From the NCBI GenBank assembly GCA_002162795.1, contig MAAY01000096.1, positions 4,217 through 59,935 on the forward strand: DNA of 55,719 bases, given 5' to 3'. The translations under genes were made by a program, and so were the position numbers. The DNA comes from Rhodobacterales bacterium 56_14_T64. Its GTDB lineage: Bacteria; Pseudomonadota; Alphaproteobacteria; Rhodobacterales; Rhodobacteraceae. The notes beneath the pieces are model-generated. The model searched no databases and was not told the DNA's origin. It saw nothing but the letters and a program-made list of their open reading frames with translations. Positions 16,298 through 24,747 of this stretch are shown here, one piece after another. Each line of letters begins with the position of its first letter. The first letter of the stretch is position 1.

Positions 16298-17323
16298 ATG
16301 AGCTTTTTGACTAAAACTGTTTCTGCTATCGGAGCGGCGGCACTTCTATCCGCGACTGCACTGACGGCCAATGCCGAGACAACCAAACTGCGGATCCAGA
16401 CGCACTATGCGCCGGAAACAGTGTCGGGCAAGCTGGCTGCAGCATATATCGATAACATTCAGACAATGTCTGGTGGCGATATCCAGGTCGAGATGTTCTA
16501 TTCCTCGGCCGTTGTGAAATCTGTAGAAACCTTTGATGCCGCCGCGACAGGTATTCTGGACTGCGACATGACCGGTGGTGGTTACCAGACCGGTAAAAAC
16601 TCAGCGTTCCAGTTTGTTGGCGACATCATGGGTGGCTATGCCACTCCGTATCAGCAGTTGAGCTGGTTGTATTACGGTGGCGGTCTGGAAGCAGCCAAGC
16701 CCCTGTACAACAAGTACGACATGGAGCTGGTCGGCTGGTGGGTTTACGGCCAGGAGAGCTTTGCCTCGTCCAAGCCAATCGCCAAAGTTGAAGACTTCAA
16801 AGGTTGGAAATTCCGTTCGCCTCCAGGCATGGAAACCAAGATCTTTGAAAAGCTTGGTGCTACGCCGATCGTAATGGATTTCACCGAAATCTTTACTGCG
16901 CTTGAAACTGGTATCATCGACGGTGCTGATGCATCCGGTCTGGCCAACAACGTTGGCCTGGGTCTGTATGATCTGGTTAAGTATGCCAACTTCCCCGGCT
17001 TCCACTCCATGCCTTCGGATCACCTAGCCTGTAACAAAGCCCGTTGGGATGCGATGCCCGAAGAGCACCGCCGTATCATGAGCGTTGCCATGGAATCCCT
17101 GGCGCTTCGCACAGCTCTGACATTCGAGAAGAAGAATGCTGAAGCCGCTGCTGAGCTGACAGCCAATGGTGTGACACTGTCGCAGTGGGCTCCAGAAGAT
17201 CTGCAGGAATTCCGCAATGCTGCACAGGCCACATGGCCTGAGTTCGCCGATACTCCAGAAGCTAAGGCGCTGGTTGAGTCGCACATTGCCTATCTGACAC
17301 AGCTTGGTCTTGTGGCCGAGTAA
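16298..17323 (+). CDS. TRAP transporter substrate-binding protein (DctP family)
   Basis: A 341-residue periplasmic solute receptor. A Sec signal peptide occupies about residues 1-26, ending in TANAETT. The mature part has the DctP-family signature FRSPPGMETKIFEKLGATPIV at about 178, whose arginine normally grips the substrate carboxylate. The family binds mono- or dicarboxylates and sugar acids. GGGAGG precedes the ATG. A terminator-like hairpin follows the gene, which would let the receptor be made in excess over the membrane subunits. Ligand unknown, but the surrounding dehydrogenases suggest a hydroxy acid or sugar acid. Confidence 0.93.
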   Translation: MSFLTKTVSAIGAAALLSATALTANAETTKLRIQTHYAPETVSGKLAAAYIDNIQTMSGGDIQVEMFYSSAVVKSVETFDAAATGILDCDMTGGGYQTGKNSAFQFVGDIMGGYATPYQQLSWLYYGGGLEAAKPLYNKYDMELVGWWVYGQESFASSKPIAKVEDFKGWKFRSPPGMETKIFEKLGATPIVMDFTEIFTALETGIIDGADASGLANNVGLGLYDLVKYANFPGFHSMPSDHLACNKARWDAMPEEHRRIMSVAMESLALRTALTFEKKNAEAAAELTANGVTLSQWAPEDLQEFRNAAQATWPEFADTPEAKALVESHIAYLTQLGLVAE

Positions 17324-17336
17324 TAGCAGACAATTT

Positions 17337-17367
17337 GGGGCGGTCAGATAATGGCCGCCCCTTTTCC
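17337..17367 (+). terminator. Terminator/attenuator between dctP and dctQ
   Basis: GGGGCGG (17337-17343) pairs with CCGCCCC (17355-17361), followed by TTTT. It is placed between the receptor gene and the permease genes and would reduce read-through to them. Confidence 0.75.
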
Positions 17368-17393
17368 AACTTCAAAACGAATACGAGGTCGCT

Positions 17394-17966
17394 GTGGTCG
17401 AATATGAACGCACAGGCTGGGTAGATGCATTCACGTGGAGGTTCAGCCGCGTGGCGATGATCCTTCCCGCCGTTATCGTGGCGATAATGGTCTACGAAGT
17501 TATAATGCGCTATCTCTTTGAAAAACCGACACTATGGGTCAACGAGGCATCCCTATGGATGGGGGGAATGATCTACCTGTTCGCGGGGCTGTATGCGATG
17601 CAGCAACGGAGCCATATCCGAATTTTCATTCTCTATGATATCGTGCCGCGCTGGGTGCGCCACGTTTTCGATGTCCTTTCTACAGTAGGTATCGTGATTT
17701 TCTGCTTTGCGACGATTTGGGGCGGCTATGGTGAAGCTGTGGCCAAATTCATGCGCTGGGAGAGGTTTGGCACCGCCTGGAACCCGCCAATTCCTGCAAC
17801 GATGAAACCGCTGATCCTGATCACGCTGACGATTGTGACCATTCAGGCGATTTCAAACTTGATCTTCGATTGGCATAAAGACCCTGAATCGCACGATGTT
17901 ACTGAAGATATCGATATCAATATCGAAGAAATCAAACGTGCGCAGGACCTTGCAGAAAAAAAGTAA
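17394..17966 (+). CDS. TRAP transporter small permease (DctQ family)
   Basis: A 190-residue membrane protein with about four transmembrane segments: near 24-46, 62-80 (WMGGMIYLFAGLYAMQQRSH), 95-118 and 139-160. The SLWMGGMIYLFAGLYAMQQ segment is typical of DctQ. It starts with GTG and has an acidic tail. It lies between dctP and dctM. The small subunit pairs with the large permease to form the sodium-coupled channel in the inner membrane. Confidence 0.9.
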   Translation: MVEYERTGWVDAFTWRFSRVAMILPAVIVAIMVYEVIMRYLFEKPTLWVNEASLWMGGMIYLFAGLYAMQQRSHIRIFILYDIVPRWVRHVFDVLSTVGIVIFCFATIWGGYGEAVAKFMRWERFGTAWNPPIPATMKPLILITLTIVTIQAISNLIFDWHKDPESHDVTEDIDINIEEIKRAQDLAEKK

Positions 17967-17992
17967 TCGCTGATCGCGGTGAATAAAGAATA

Positions 17993-18007
17993 ACCGCAAC
18001 TTGCGGT
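17993..18007. repeat. Small palindrome before dctM
   Basis: ACCGCAA-C-TTGCGGT lies immediately upstream of the AAAGGAG ribosome binding site of dctM. A tight stem-loop here could tune translation or mark mRNA processing; function not shown. Confidence 0.3.
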
Positions 18008-18019
18008 AAAGGAGCAGTC

Positions 18020-19603
18020 ATGGATATCGGAACAATTTCACTTGTTCTGTTGCTGGGGATGCTGGCGCTATTGGCCATCGGCATGCCGCTGGGTTTTGCG
18101 TCAGGTTTTCTCGCCGTTGTAGTGATGGTGATGAAATTTGGTCCCGACGTTGTGTTTGGGAACTTTGGCACAGGCCCGATGAACATTCTGGCCCAACGTA
18201 TGTATGGGCTAACGACGGACTATGTCCTGATTTCGGTGCCGTTATTTATCTTAATGGCCACGTTACTGGAACGCTCCGGTATAGCACGCGACATGTATAC
18301 TTCGATGTCCATGTGGTTGAACCGGACCCGTGGCGGCATCGCGTTGGTGACCTCGATGATGGCGGTGGTGATGGCAGCGATGTCTGGCATCATCGGCGGC
18401 GAAGTCGTTTTGCTGGGCCTGATCGCTCTGCCGCAGATGTTGCGGCTTGGTTATGATCAAAACCTGGCGATTGGTACGATCTGTGCGTCTGGTGCATTGG
18501 GAACAATGATCCCGCCGTCGATCGTGTTGATCTTTTACGGGTTGATTACCGAAACCTCGATCCACGCCTTGTTCAAGGGCGCCTTTGTGCCGGGCCTTAT
18601 CCTGGCCGGTGGGTACATGTTGTACATTATTGTACGCACGCGCATGAACCCCAGCCTGGCGCCACTGCCAGAACCAAGCCCGGACGACATGACTGGGGCC
18701 GAGAAAAAGATCTATGGCTCGGCATTGCTGTCTATGATCGCCATCTTGGTTATGACTGTTTCACTGGTCCGTACCGGGTTTTTGATCTTCTTTGCCCGGG
18801 TTGATGAATTTACTACGGTTCTAACCTCAACACAGATAATGACGCGAAGCGGTATCATCGTCGCGCTGGTTGCCTATTTGCTCTTTTTCATTCGTCCCGA
18901 CCGGGTCGTGAAGGCATGGAATGTTGGTAAAGGCATGATCGCGCCGTTGCTGGTGGTTGGCGTTGTGCTTGGCTCAATTTATGGCGGTATTACCGGGATT
19001 ACCGAAGCGGCTGGAATGGGCTGCGTGGCAGTTCTGGTGTTGATCATTGTGCGCGGAGAATTCTCAGTCACGCTGGTCCGCGAGGCGCTGATGCGTACCT
19101 TCAAGTCAACCGGGACTATTATCTGGGTGACTTTTGGTGCCACTGCACTGGCTGGGGCTTACACAATTGCCGGTGGGCCAAGCTATGTGGCCAACATGAT
19201 TGTTGGATATGACATGCCGACGCTGGGTGTGTTGGCGGTGATGATGATTATCTTCCTGTTCATGGGCGCGTTCATGGACTGGGTTGGCATTGTTCTACTG
19301 GTGATGCCAGTGTTCCTGCCAATCGTGCTGAGATTGCCAATTGGCGAGATCGGTGTGTTCTCGCCGCTGGTCGAGCATCCTAGCTTTGTCGCGACCTGGT
19401 TTGGTATCTTGTTTTGTGTGAACATGCAGGTGTCGTTCTTGTCACCGCCCTTTGGCCCGGCTGCGTTCTATCTGAAATCTGTGGCCCCGCCGCATATTTC
19501 CCTGCCGGACATCTTCCGTGGCTTCCTTCCGTTCATTCTCATTCAGCTCGTTGTTTTGATGCTGATCCTGTTCTTCCCGGAACTGACGATGTTCTTCAGG
19601 TAG
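18020..19603 (+). CDS. TRAP transporter large permease (DctM family)
   Basis: A 527-residue polytopic inner-membrane protein. It has the family elements GMPLGFASG near the N-terminus, GIIGGEVVLLGLIALPQM, GTMIPPSIVLIFYGLITETSI and SFLSPPFGPAAFYL near the C-terminus. It is about 100 residues longer than the usual 430-residue DctM; the extra length is mostly a central insertion around 210-290 between transmembrane blocks, as in the subgroup related to mannitol/chloroaromatic TRAP permeases. AAAGGAG precedes the ATG. It completes the dctPQM unit. Confidence 0.92.
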   Translation: MDIGTISLVLLLGMLALLAIGMPLGFASGFLAVVVMVMKFGPDVVFGNFGTGPMNILAQRMYGLTTDYVLISVPLFILMATLLERSGIARDMYTSMSMWLNRTRGGIALVTSMMAVVMAAMSGIIGGEVVLLGLIALPQMLRLGYDQNLAIGTICASGALGTMIPPSIVLIFYGLITETSIHALFKGAFVPGLILAGGYMLYIIVRTRMNPSLAPLPEPSPDDMTGAEKKIYGSALLSMIAILVMTVSLVRTGFLIFFARVDEFTTVLTSTQIMTRSGIIVALVAYLLFFIRPDRVVKAWNVGKGMIAPLLVVGVVLGSIYGGITGITEAAGMGCVAVLVLIIVRGEFSVTLVREALMRTFKSTGTIIWVTFGATALAGAYTIAGGPSYVANMIVGYDMPTLGVLAVMMIIFLFMGAFMDWVGIVLLVMPVFLPIVLRLPIGEIGVFSPLVEHPSFVATWFGILFCVNMQVSFLSPPFGPAAFYLKSVAPPHISLPDIFRGFLPFILIQLVVLMLILFFPELTMFFR

Positions 19604-19618
19604 TCCAATATAAAGACC

Positions 19619-19652
19619 CGGCAGCCCTGCTCTTGAAATGGCAGGGCTGCCG
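19619..19652. repeat. Strong hairpin without U-tract after dctM
   Basis: CGGCAGCCCTG (19619-19629) pairs perfectly with CAGGGCTGCCG (19642-19652). There is no T run after it, and the next gene begins 20 bases later. It is more likely an mRNA-stability or attenuation hairpin than a simple terminator. Confidence 0.55.
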
Positions 19653-19672
19653 AAGACCAAGAAAGAGACCCT

Positions 19673-20668
19673 ATGCGTATAGTTGTGGCAGGTGGCGGGC
19701 TGATCGGGGCTCGCCACATCGCGCATGTAGCTGATCATCCCAAATTCGACCTAGTCGGAGTGATTGATCCGGACCCAAAGGTCAGGGCGGCGGCTCCGGT
19801 GGCCAGCTTTGTCTCGATTGAGGCGGTTGATGTGCCAGTTGACGCCATTATCATAGCAACCCCTACAGACCTGCACGCTGCCAACGCCGAGGCCGCTGCA
19901 AAGCGTGGCTGGCATATGCTGATCGAGAAGCCGGTGGCGGGGACGCTAGAGCAAGCGGAACGGGTTGTTGCAGCCGTTGAACGCGCTGGCGTGACGGCCC
20001 TGGTGGGACATCATCGGCGTTATCACCCAAAGGTTCAGGCGCTGAAAACAGCGTTGGATGCTGGTCGGATTGGATCAACGGTTCTGGCCTCGATGATCTG
20101 GGCTGTGCGCAAGCCGGATGAGTATTTTGATGTGCCTTGGCGGGCCGGGCGGGCTGGGTCTCCGATCATGATCAATCTGGTGCATGAGCTGGACTTGCTG
20201 CGGTTTCTGTTTGGAGATGTGATCCATGTGTCGGGCTTTGGCTCTGGGGTGTTACGCGGGCAAGGGCGGATTGAAAGTGGCGGTGTTACCTTGGGCTTTG
20301 CCAATGGTCCCGTTGCTACCCTTGCATTTGCCGACACCAGCCCCTCGCCCTGGGGGTTTGAGGCCGGCACTGGTGAGAACCCCAATATTGGCACCACCAA
20401 TCAGGATATGTTGTGGATCACCGGAACCAAAGGCTCGATCAGCTTTCCCTCGATGACGTTGTGGGAGGGGGCAGAGGACTGGTCACAAGCCACACAACCG
20501 AACAAAATGGCTATAGCCGAAGGAGTGCCGTTGGTGGCTCAGTTGGAGCATTTTGCCGATGTTGTTGCAGGGCGTGCGACGCCCCTGATTGATGCGCGCG
20601 ATGCAGCCAAGACGCTGGCTGTAACGCTGCAGATCGAGGCGGTACTGATGGGTGGGCAGGGGCAATGA
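19673..20668 (+). CDS. Gfo/Idh/MocA family oxidoreductase
   Basis: A 331-residue NAD(P)-dependent dehydrogenase. The N-terminal Rossmann fold begins VVAGGGLIG at 4-12, and the family motif EKPVAG is at 85-90. HRRYHPKVQAL (about 114-124) and HELDLLRFLFGD (about 168-179) belong to the C-terminal catalytic domain. The family oxidises or reduces sugars, inositols and related acids. It follows the TRAP genes and overlaps the next gene by four bases (ATGA), so both probably act on the imported substrate. Specific reaction unknown. Confidence 0.9.
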   Translation: MRIVVAGGGLIGARHIAHVADHPKFDLVGVIDPDPKVRAAAPVASFVSIEAVDVPVDAIIIATPTDLHAANAEAAAKRGWHMLIEKPVAGTLEQAERVVAAVERAGVTALVGHHRRYHPKVQALKTALDAGRIGSTVLASMIWAVRKPDEYFDVPWRAGRAGSPIMINLVHELDLLRFLFGDVIHVSGFGSGVLRGQGRIESGGVTLGFANGPVATLAFADTSPSPWGFEAGTGENPNIGTTNQDMLWITGTKGSISFPSMTLWEGAEDWSQATQPNKMAIAEGVPLVAQLEHFADVVAGRATPLIDARDAAKTLAVTLQIEAVLMGGQGQ

Positions 20669-21498
20669 AAACTCTACGCTGTGGCCTGATTGGTGATCAT
20701 ATTAGCCAGACGCGTCTTCCCGCGGCGCTAGAGCTGATGTGCCGGGACGTGGGTATTGAACTGAGGTTTGAGCTGATCGATACGGCAGAGATGCAGGAGT
20801 TCGAATTTGCGCAGTTTGTTGATGGACTGCGTGCGAAAGGATGGGACGGGGTCACGGTCACCCACCCCTATAAACAGGCGGCCGCTGATTATGCGGGCGA
20901 CGGTATGGCGGCTGAACTATACCATCTGGGTGCCTCAAACACCCTGGTGTTTGGCGATAGGTTGACCGGATTCAATACCGACTATTCCGGTTTCTTGTCG
21001 GCTTGGAAGACTCAGATGGAGAATACTCCGGTGGGTGTGGTTGCCTTGGCAGGTGCGGGTGGTGTTGCGCGCGCGATTGCGCCGGCGCTGGTTGAGCTTG
21101 GAGCCAGCGAGATCAGGATTTTTGATACCTTGGCCGAGAGCGCCCATGATCTGGCCAGCCGCATTGGGCCCCGCGCCACGATCGTATCACCTGACCAGTG
21201 GCCGGATGCGATCAGGGGCGCGGACGGTTTGGTCAATGCAACGCCTTTGGGCATGGGATACAAGCCAGGTACAGCCTTTGCGGCTGATCTAATAGGCACT
21301 CAGTCTTGGAGTTTTGATGCGGTCTATACGCCAACAGACACGCAATTTCTGAACGACTGCAGTGGGGCTGGACTGCGCATTCTGACTGGCTTCGATTTGT
21401 TCAAGCACATGGCGATGCGTAGTTTTCAGGCCTATACTGGGGTTTGGCCTGACCCGGATGTGACCCTGTCCAATTTGACCGTTCTGCGCCCAGACTAA
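20665..21498 (+). CDS. Shikimate/quinate dehydrogenase-family protein (AroE-like)
   Basis: A 277-residue AroE-family dehydrogenase. Catalytic Lys70 is in VTHPYK, Asp106 in GFNTDYSGF, and the cofactor loop AGAGGVARA is at 129-137. The N-terminal substrate motif, normally SxS in shikimate dehydrogenases, reads Ser14-Gln-Thr16 (HISQTR). It ends with GFDLFKHMAMRSFQAYTG as in the family. Translational coupling to the Gfo/Idh/MocA gene and the TRAP genes argues for a catabolic enzyme acting on an imported cyclic or open hydroxy acid such as quinate or shikimate, rather than the biosynthetic AroE (inference). Confidence 0.85.
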   Translation: MKTLRCGLIGDHISQTRLPAALELMCRDVGIELRFELIDTAEMQEFEFAQFVDGLRAKGWDGVTVTHPYKQAAADYAGDGMAAELYHLGASNTLVFGDRLTGFNTDYSGFLSAWKTQMENTPVGVVALAGAGGVARAIAPALVELGASEIRIFDTLAESAHDLASRIGPRATIVSPDQWPDAIRGADGLVNATPLGMGYKPGTAFAADLIGTQSWSFDAVYTPTDTQFLNDCSGAGLRILTGFDLFKHMAMRSFQAYTGVWPDPDVTLSNLTVLRPD

Positions 21499-21571
21499 AG
21501 CTTCTGGGCGGCGTGTTCATCTGGGGCCTTGCCCCGATCCTATTCAATTCACCATTGTAGAGAGCAATAAA

Positions 21572-22459
21572 ATGACAAAACCAAACATCGGATTTATCGG
21601 ACTTGGACTGATGGGCGCCGCTATGGTCGGTCGCCTACAATCGCTGGGTTATTCACTTAACGTGCTGGGCAATGTGTCCCGCCCACGCGTGGACGCAGCC
21701 GTTGCCAATGGAGCTACCGAAGGCGTCAATGCCCGCGCCGTGGCCGAGGCCTCGGATATCGTGATGCTATGCATGGGGACCTCGGATTCGGTGGAAAGCC
21801 GGATGCGTGGTGCCGACGGGGTGATCGCTGGATTGCGGCCTGGCGTGATTGTAATCGATTTTGGCACCTCGCTGCCCGGATCGACCAAGGAACTGGGCGC
21901 CGAAGTGGCCGCCAAGGGGGCGATCTATCTGGACGCTCCACTAGGGCGCACCCCGTCACACGCCGTAGACGGATTGCTGAATATCATGTGCTCGGGTGAT
22001 CGCGAGGCCTTTGAAAAGGTTCAGCCGGTGCTCGAAGATCTGGGTGAAAACGTGTTCCACCTGGGCGAGTTGGGCTCGGGTCACACCATCAAGCTGATCA
22101 ACAATTTCTTTGGAATGACTGTGGCCAATGCGATGGCCGAAGCCTTTGCTATGGCAGATCAGGCAGGTGTACCGCGTCAAGGTCTGTATGATGTGATGTC
22201 GGCTGGGCCGCTGCGCTCGGGCATGATGGATTTCGTTAAGGGGTATGCCGTGGACGGGGATTCCAGCCAGTTGGCATTTTCGATCCGCAATGCGTCAAAG
22301 GATGTTGGCTATTATCGTAAAATGGCTGATGACTTGGGGGCCGAGACGATCATGTCAGGTGGCGCCAATACCGCGATGACCACGGCTATTGACGAGGGCC
22401 AGGGCGACGACATGGTATCCGAAATGGTCGATTTCTTCGCCAAACGCTTCTCGAACTGA
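21572..22459 (+). CDS. 3-hydroxyisobutyrate dehydrogenase-family oxidoreductase (copy 3, variant substrate motif)
   Basis: A 295-residue beta-hydroxyacid dehydrogenase with GFIGLGLMGAAM at 7-18 and catalytic Lys174 (GHTIKLINNF). The segment that is normally DxPVSGG reads DAPLGRTPSHA at 121-131, so the GG of the substrate loop is replaced by GRTP. This suggests a different substrate from copies 1 and 2. GAGAG precedes the ATG. It is the last gene of the TRAP-linked series, 73 bases after the AroE-like gene. Confidence 0.87.
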   Translation: MTKPNIGFIGLGLMGAAMVGRLQSLGYSLNVLGNVSRPRVDAAVANGATEGVNARAVAEASDIVMLCMGTSDSVESRMRGADGVIAGLRPGVIVIDFGTSLPGSTKELGAEVAAKGAIYLDAPLGRTPSHAVDGLLNIMCSGDREAFEKVQPVLEDLGENVFHLGELGSGHTIKLINNFFGMTVANAMAEAFAMADQAGVPRQGLYDVMSAGPLRSGMMDFVKGYAVDGDSSQLAFSIRNASKDVGYYRKMADDLGAETIMSGGANTAMTTAIDEGQGDDMVSEMVDFFAKRFSN

Positions 22460-22600
22460 AGATAGACTTGTCGGTCAACAGTGATCTTCTGGCGTATTGA
22501 AACAAATGTGCCAGGAGACAGTTACAGGCACATGTAGATGGCTTGCATCCGCTGTCCTGCTAGGTCTTGATATGGCGAAGCAAGATGGAGCCCCAGACCG

Positions 22601-23482
22601 ATGACCAAAACAGTCTTTGAACCTGATATGGATGACGTGGCTACTGCGCCCGATGACGCAGCGGCGCGCCGCGCTGTGGCGCCGGTGATTTGCTATCCGA
22701 ATGACAGCCTGCCATCTGCAGATCTGACGCTCTATCATCAGGCGCGGAAAAGTGCTGTCAAAACGGATGAGGTTCTGGTCCCGGCCCGTGACGCGGCCTG
22801 TTTTGAGGTGCCCGCCGGGCATTTCTTTCGCATCTCTTCTGTTGATGGGCCGCAGGTGGGCGATCTGAACCTGTGGAACCGCGATGATCTGTCCGAGCGG
22901 TTCTATTCAGGCAAGACACGCGCGCTGCATGGCACTCACATCACCACAGGTGAGCGGATGTGGACGAGTTTCCCACATTTGCGTTCAATGGCGACGATCA
23001 CGCATGACACGCTGGGCTGGTATGGCATCGATCAGTACGGTGGTTCGGTTCATGATGTGATTGGCACCCGCTGCGACCCCTATACCGGTAATCTGCTGGC
23101 GGGCAGCCAGTATCACTACTGTTGTCATTCCAACCTGACCCGTGCGCTGGCGGACCACCAAGGCGTGTCCTTGGCCGAGGCTGAGCCACATGTGCATGAC
23201 GTGCTGAATGTCTTTATGTGCACCGGTTTCACCCGCGACACCGGGCAGTATTTCATGAAGGCCTCGCCGGTGCGGCCCGGCGACTATCTGGAGTTCTTTG
23301 CCGAGATCGACCTGTTGGGCGCCCTTAGCGCCTGTCCTGGTGGTGATTGCAGTTCTGAACACTCCAGCGACGAGGCGTCTTGTCATCCGTTGCTGGTTGA
23401 GGTGTTTGCCCCCGCTGCCGATGCGCTAGAGGGCTGGGTTCGATCTCAACCCAACGGCTATGACGGCAGCCACGGTCGCTAA
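22601..23482 (+). CDS. DUF1989/urea carboxylase-associated family protein
   Basis: A 293-residue protein of the DUF1989 family. Recognisable segments are VPAGHFFRISSVDGPQVGDL at about 69-88, GGSVHDVIGTRCDPYT at about 146-161 and HVHDVLNVFMCTGF at about 196-209. A cysteine/histidine-rich tail (CPGGDCSSEHSS, ASCHP) could bind metal. Members are found beside urea carboxylase and with sugar-acid genes, but biochemical functions are poorly defined. GGAG lies about ten bases before the ATG. It is separated by 141 bases from the preceding dehydrogenase and followed by a bidirectional terminator. Confidence 0.82.
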   Translation: MTKTVFEPDMDDVATAPDDAAARRAVAPVICYPNDSLPSADLTLYHQARKSAVKTDEVLVPARDAACFEVPAGHFFRISSVDGPQVGDLNLWNRDDLSERFYSGKTRALHGTHITTGERMWTSFPHLRSMATITHDTLGWYGIDQYGGSVHDVIGTRCDPYTGNLLAGSQYHYCCHSNLTRALADHQGVSLAEAEPHVHDVLNVFMCTGFTRDTGQYFMKASPVRPGDYLEFFAEIDLLGALSACPGGDCSSEHSSDEASCHPLLVEVFAPAADALEGWVRSQPNGYDGSHGR

Positions 23483-23516
23483 ACGTTGTGGCTCAGAAAA
23501 TTGCCCATCAATAAAT

Positions 23517-23552
23517 AACAGCCGTGCCAGAAGGGTATCCGGTACGGCTGTT
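23517..23552. terminator. Bidirectional terminator between DUF1989 gene and deoD
   Basis: AACAGCCGT (23517-23525) pairs with ACGGCTGTT (23544-23552), extended by CC/GG. A T-rich stretch follows on the plus strand. Confidence 0.7.
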
Positions 23553-23582
23553 GGTTTGTTCGGTTCGTAAGTACTGGTAGGT

Positions 23583-24287
23583 TCAGCTAAAGGCGGCCTC
23601 GAGGGCGATTTCAACCATGTCCCCAAAGCTGCGTTCGCGCTGATCCGAAGGCATTGCCTCGCCAGTCAGCAGATGATCCGAAACTGTCAGCACAGCCAGC
23701 GCCCGTCTTCCATGACGGGCGGCGAGATTATACAGTTCGGCGGCTTCCATCTCGACGCCCAGGATGCCGTGACGGACCATTTGTTCATTCAGATCGGGGC
23801 GCTCATCATAGAACACATCCGCTGAATAAATCCCACCAACATGGGTGGTGGTGCCCTTGGCCTCGGCCGCCTGAACAGCAGCGCGCAGCAGACCCCAGTC
23901 GGCACAAGGAGCAAAGTTCAGCTCTTTAAAGATGCCACGAGATGGGGTGCTGAGGGTGCTGGCAGTCATTGCCACGATCACGTCGCGCAGTTTGACCTGC
24001 TCCTGCATGCCGCCACAGGATCCAATGCGGATCAGTGTTTTGGCATCATAGTCGCGGATCAACTCGTTGACATAGATCGACAGCGACGGCATTCCCATGC
24101 CGCTGCCCTGGATGGTGACGCGATGTCCCTTCCAGGTTCCAGTGAATCCCAGCATGCCGCGCACTTCATTCACTAGGCGTACATCCGTCAGGAAGGTTTC
24201 TGCCGCCCATTTCGCGCGATAAGGATCGCCCGGCAGAAGGACGGTTTCCGCAATATCTTCCTTTGCGGCACCAATATGAATAGTCAT
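23583..24287 (-). CDS. deoD: Purine-nucleoside phosphorylase DeoD
   Basis: A 234-residue trimer/hexamer-type nucleoside phosphorylase of the PNP/UDP family. It starts [20 protein letters not shown], close to bacterial DeoD proteins. [26 protein letters not shown] and [10 protein letters not shown] (base-binding Met-Glu) are all present, with [10 protein letters not shown] carrying the catalytic Asp. It cleaves purine (deoxy)nucleosides with phosphate to free base and (deoxy)ribose-1-phosphate in the cytosol. I use the ATG at 24287, preceded by GGAG; upstream codons in frame are not family-like. It follows the H-NS-like gene on the same strand. Confidence 0.95.
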   Translation of the reverse strand: MTIHIGAAKEDIAETVLLPGDPYRAKWAAETFLTDVRLVNEVRGMLGFTGTWKGHRVTIQGSGMGMPSLSIYVNELIRDYDAKTLIRIGSCGGMQEQVKLRDVIVAMTASTLSTPSRGIFKELNFAPCADWGLLRAAVQAAEAKGTTTHVGGIYSADVFYDERPDLNEQMVRHGILGVEMEAAELYNLAARHGRRALAVLTVSDHLLTGEAMPSDQRERSFGDMVEIALEAAFS

Positions 24288-24309
24288 GCGATCGCTCTCC
24301 GTATCTGGA

Positions 24310-24627
24310 TTAGATTTCCAGATCAGAGATATCGGCACCCGATGTCAAGGCCGTGTGAATCCAATGCGGTTTACGACCACGACCGGTCCAGGTTTCTTCT
24401 GGGTTTGCCGGGTTTCTGTATTTCGGAGCAGCCTTTGATCGTTTACCCGCTGCGCGGCCACCATTGGCAATTTCCTCAAGCGAAAAACCGAATTGTGCTG
24501 CGGCTTGTTCTGCGGCCTTAAGTGCTTCAAGACGTTCGCGTTGTTCGGCCGTTTTCAGGGCTTCATCAACATCCGTCTTGAGTTGCAGAAGATCTTTACG
24601 CGACATTTCCGCAAGGTTGAGGGTCAT
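24310..24627 (-). CDS. H-NS family nucleoid protein (HvrA-like)
   Basis: A 105-residue H-NS family protein. The N-terminal half (1-55) is a helical, coiled-coil-like oligomerisation segment, and the C-terminal DNA-binding motif is [20 protein letters not shown] at about 70-89. Size and layout match HvrA/Spb of Rhodobacter, which modulate photosynthesis and nitrogen genes. The ATG at 24627 has GGAG just upstream; an upstream in-frame start would add ten atypical residues. It lies between ecm and deoD on the same strand. Confidence 0.93.
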   Translation of the reverse strand: MTLNLAEMSRKDLLQLKTDVDEALKTAEQRERLEALKAAEQAAAQFGFSLEEIANGGRAAGKRSKAAPKYRNPANPEETWTGRGRKPHWIHTALTSGADISDLEI

Positions 24628-24747
24628 ATTAGTCTCCAATTTGTAGTACCTACGCAATTAATTAGCGCGTATCGCGTTATGGCCCAATTGTCAGACGGAT
24701 TTCATCATTTTTTTTGCTCTTTTGGCTCTGATATCTGTTCTTTTTTA

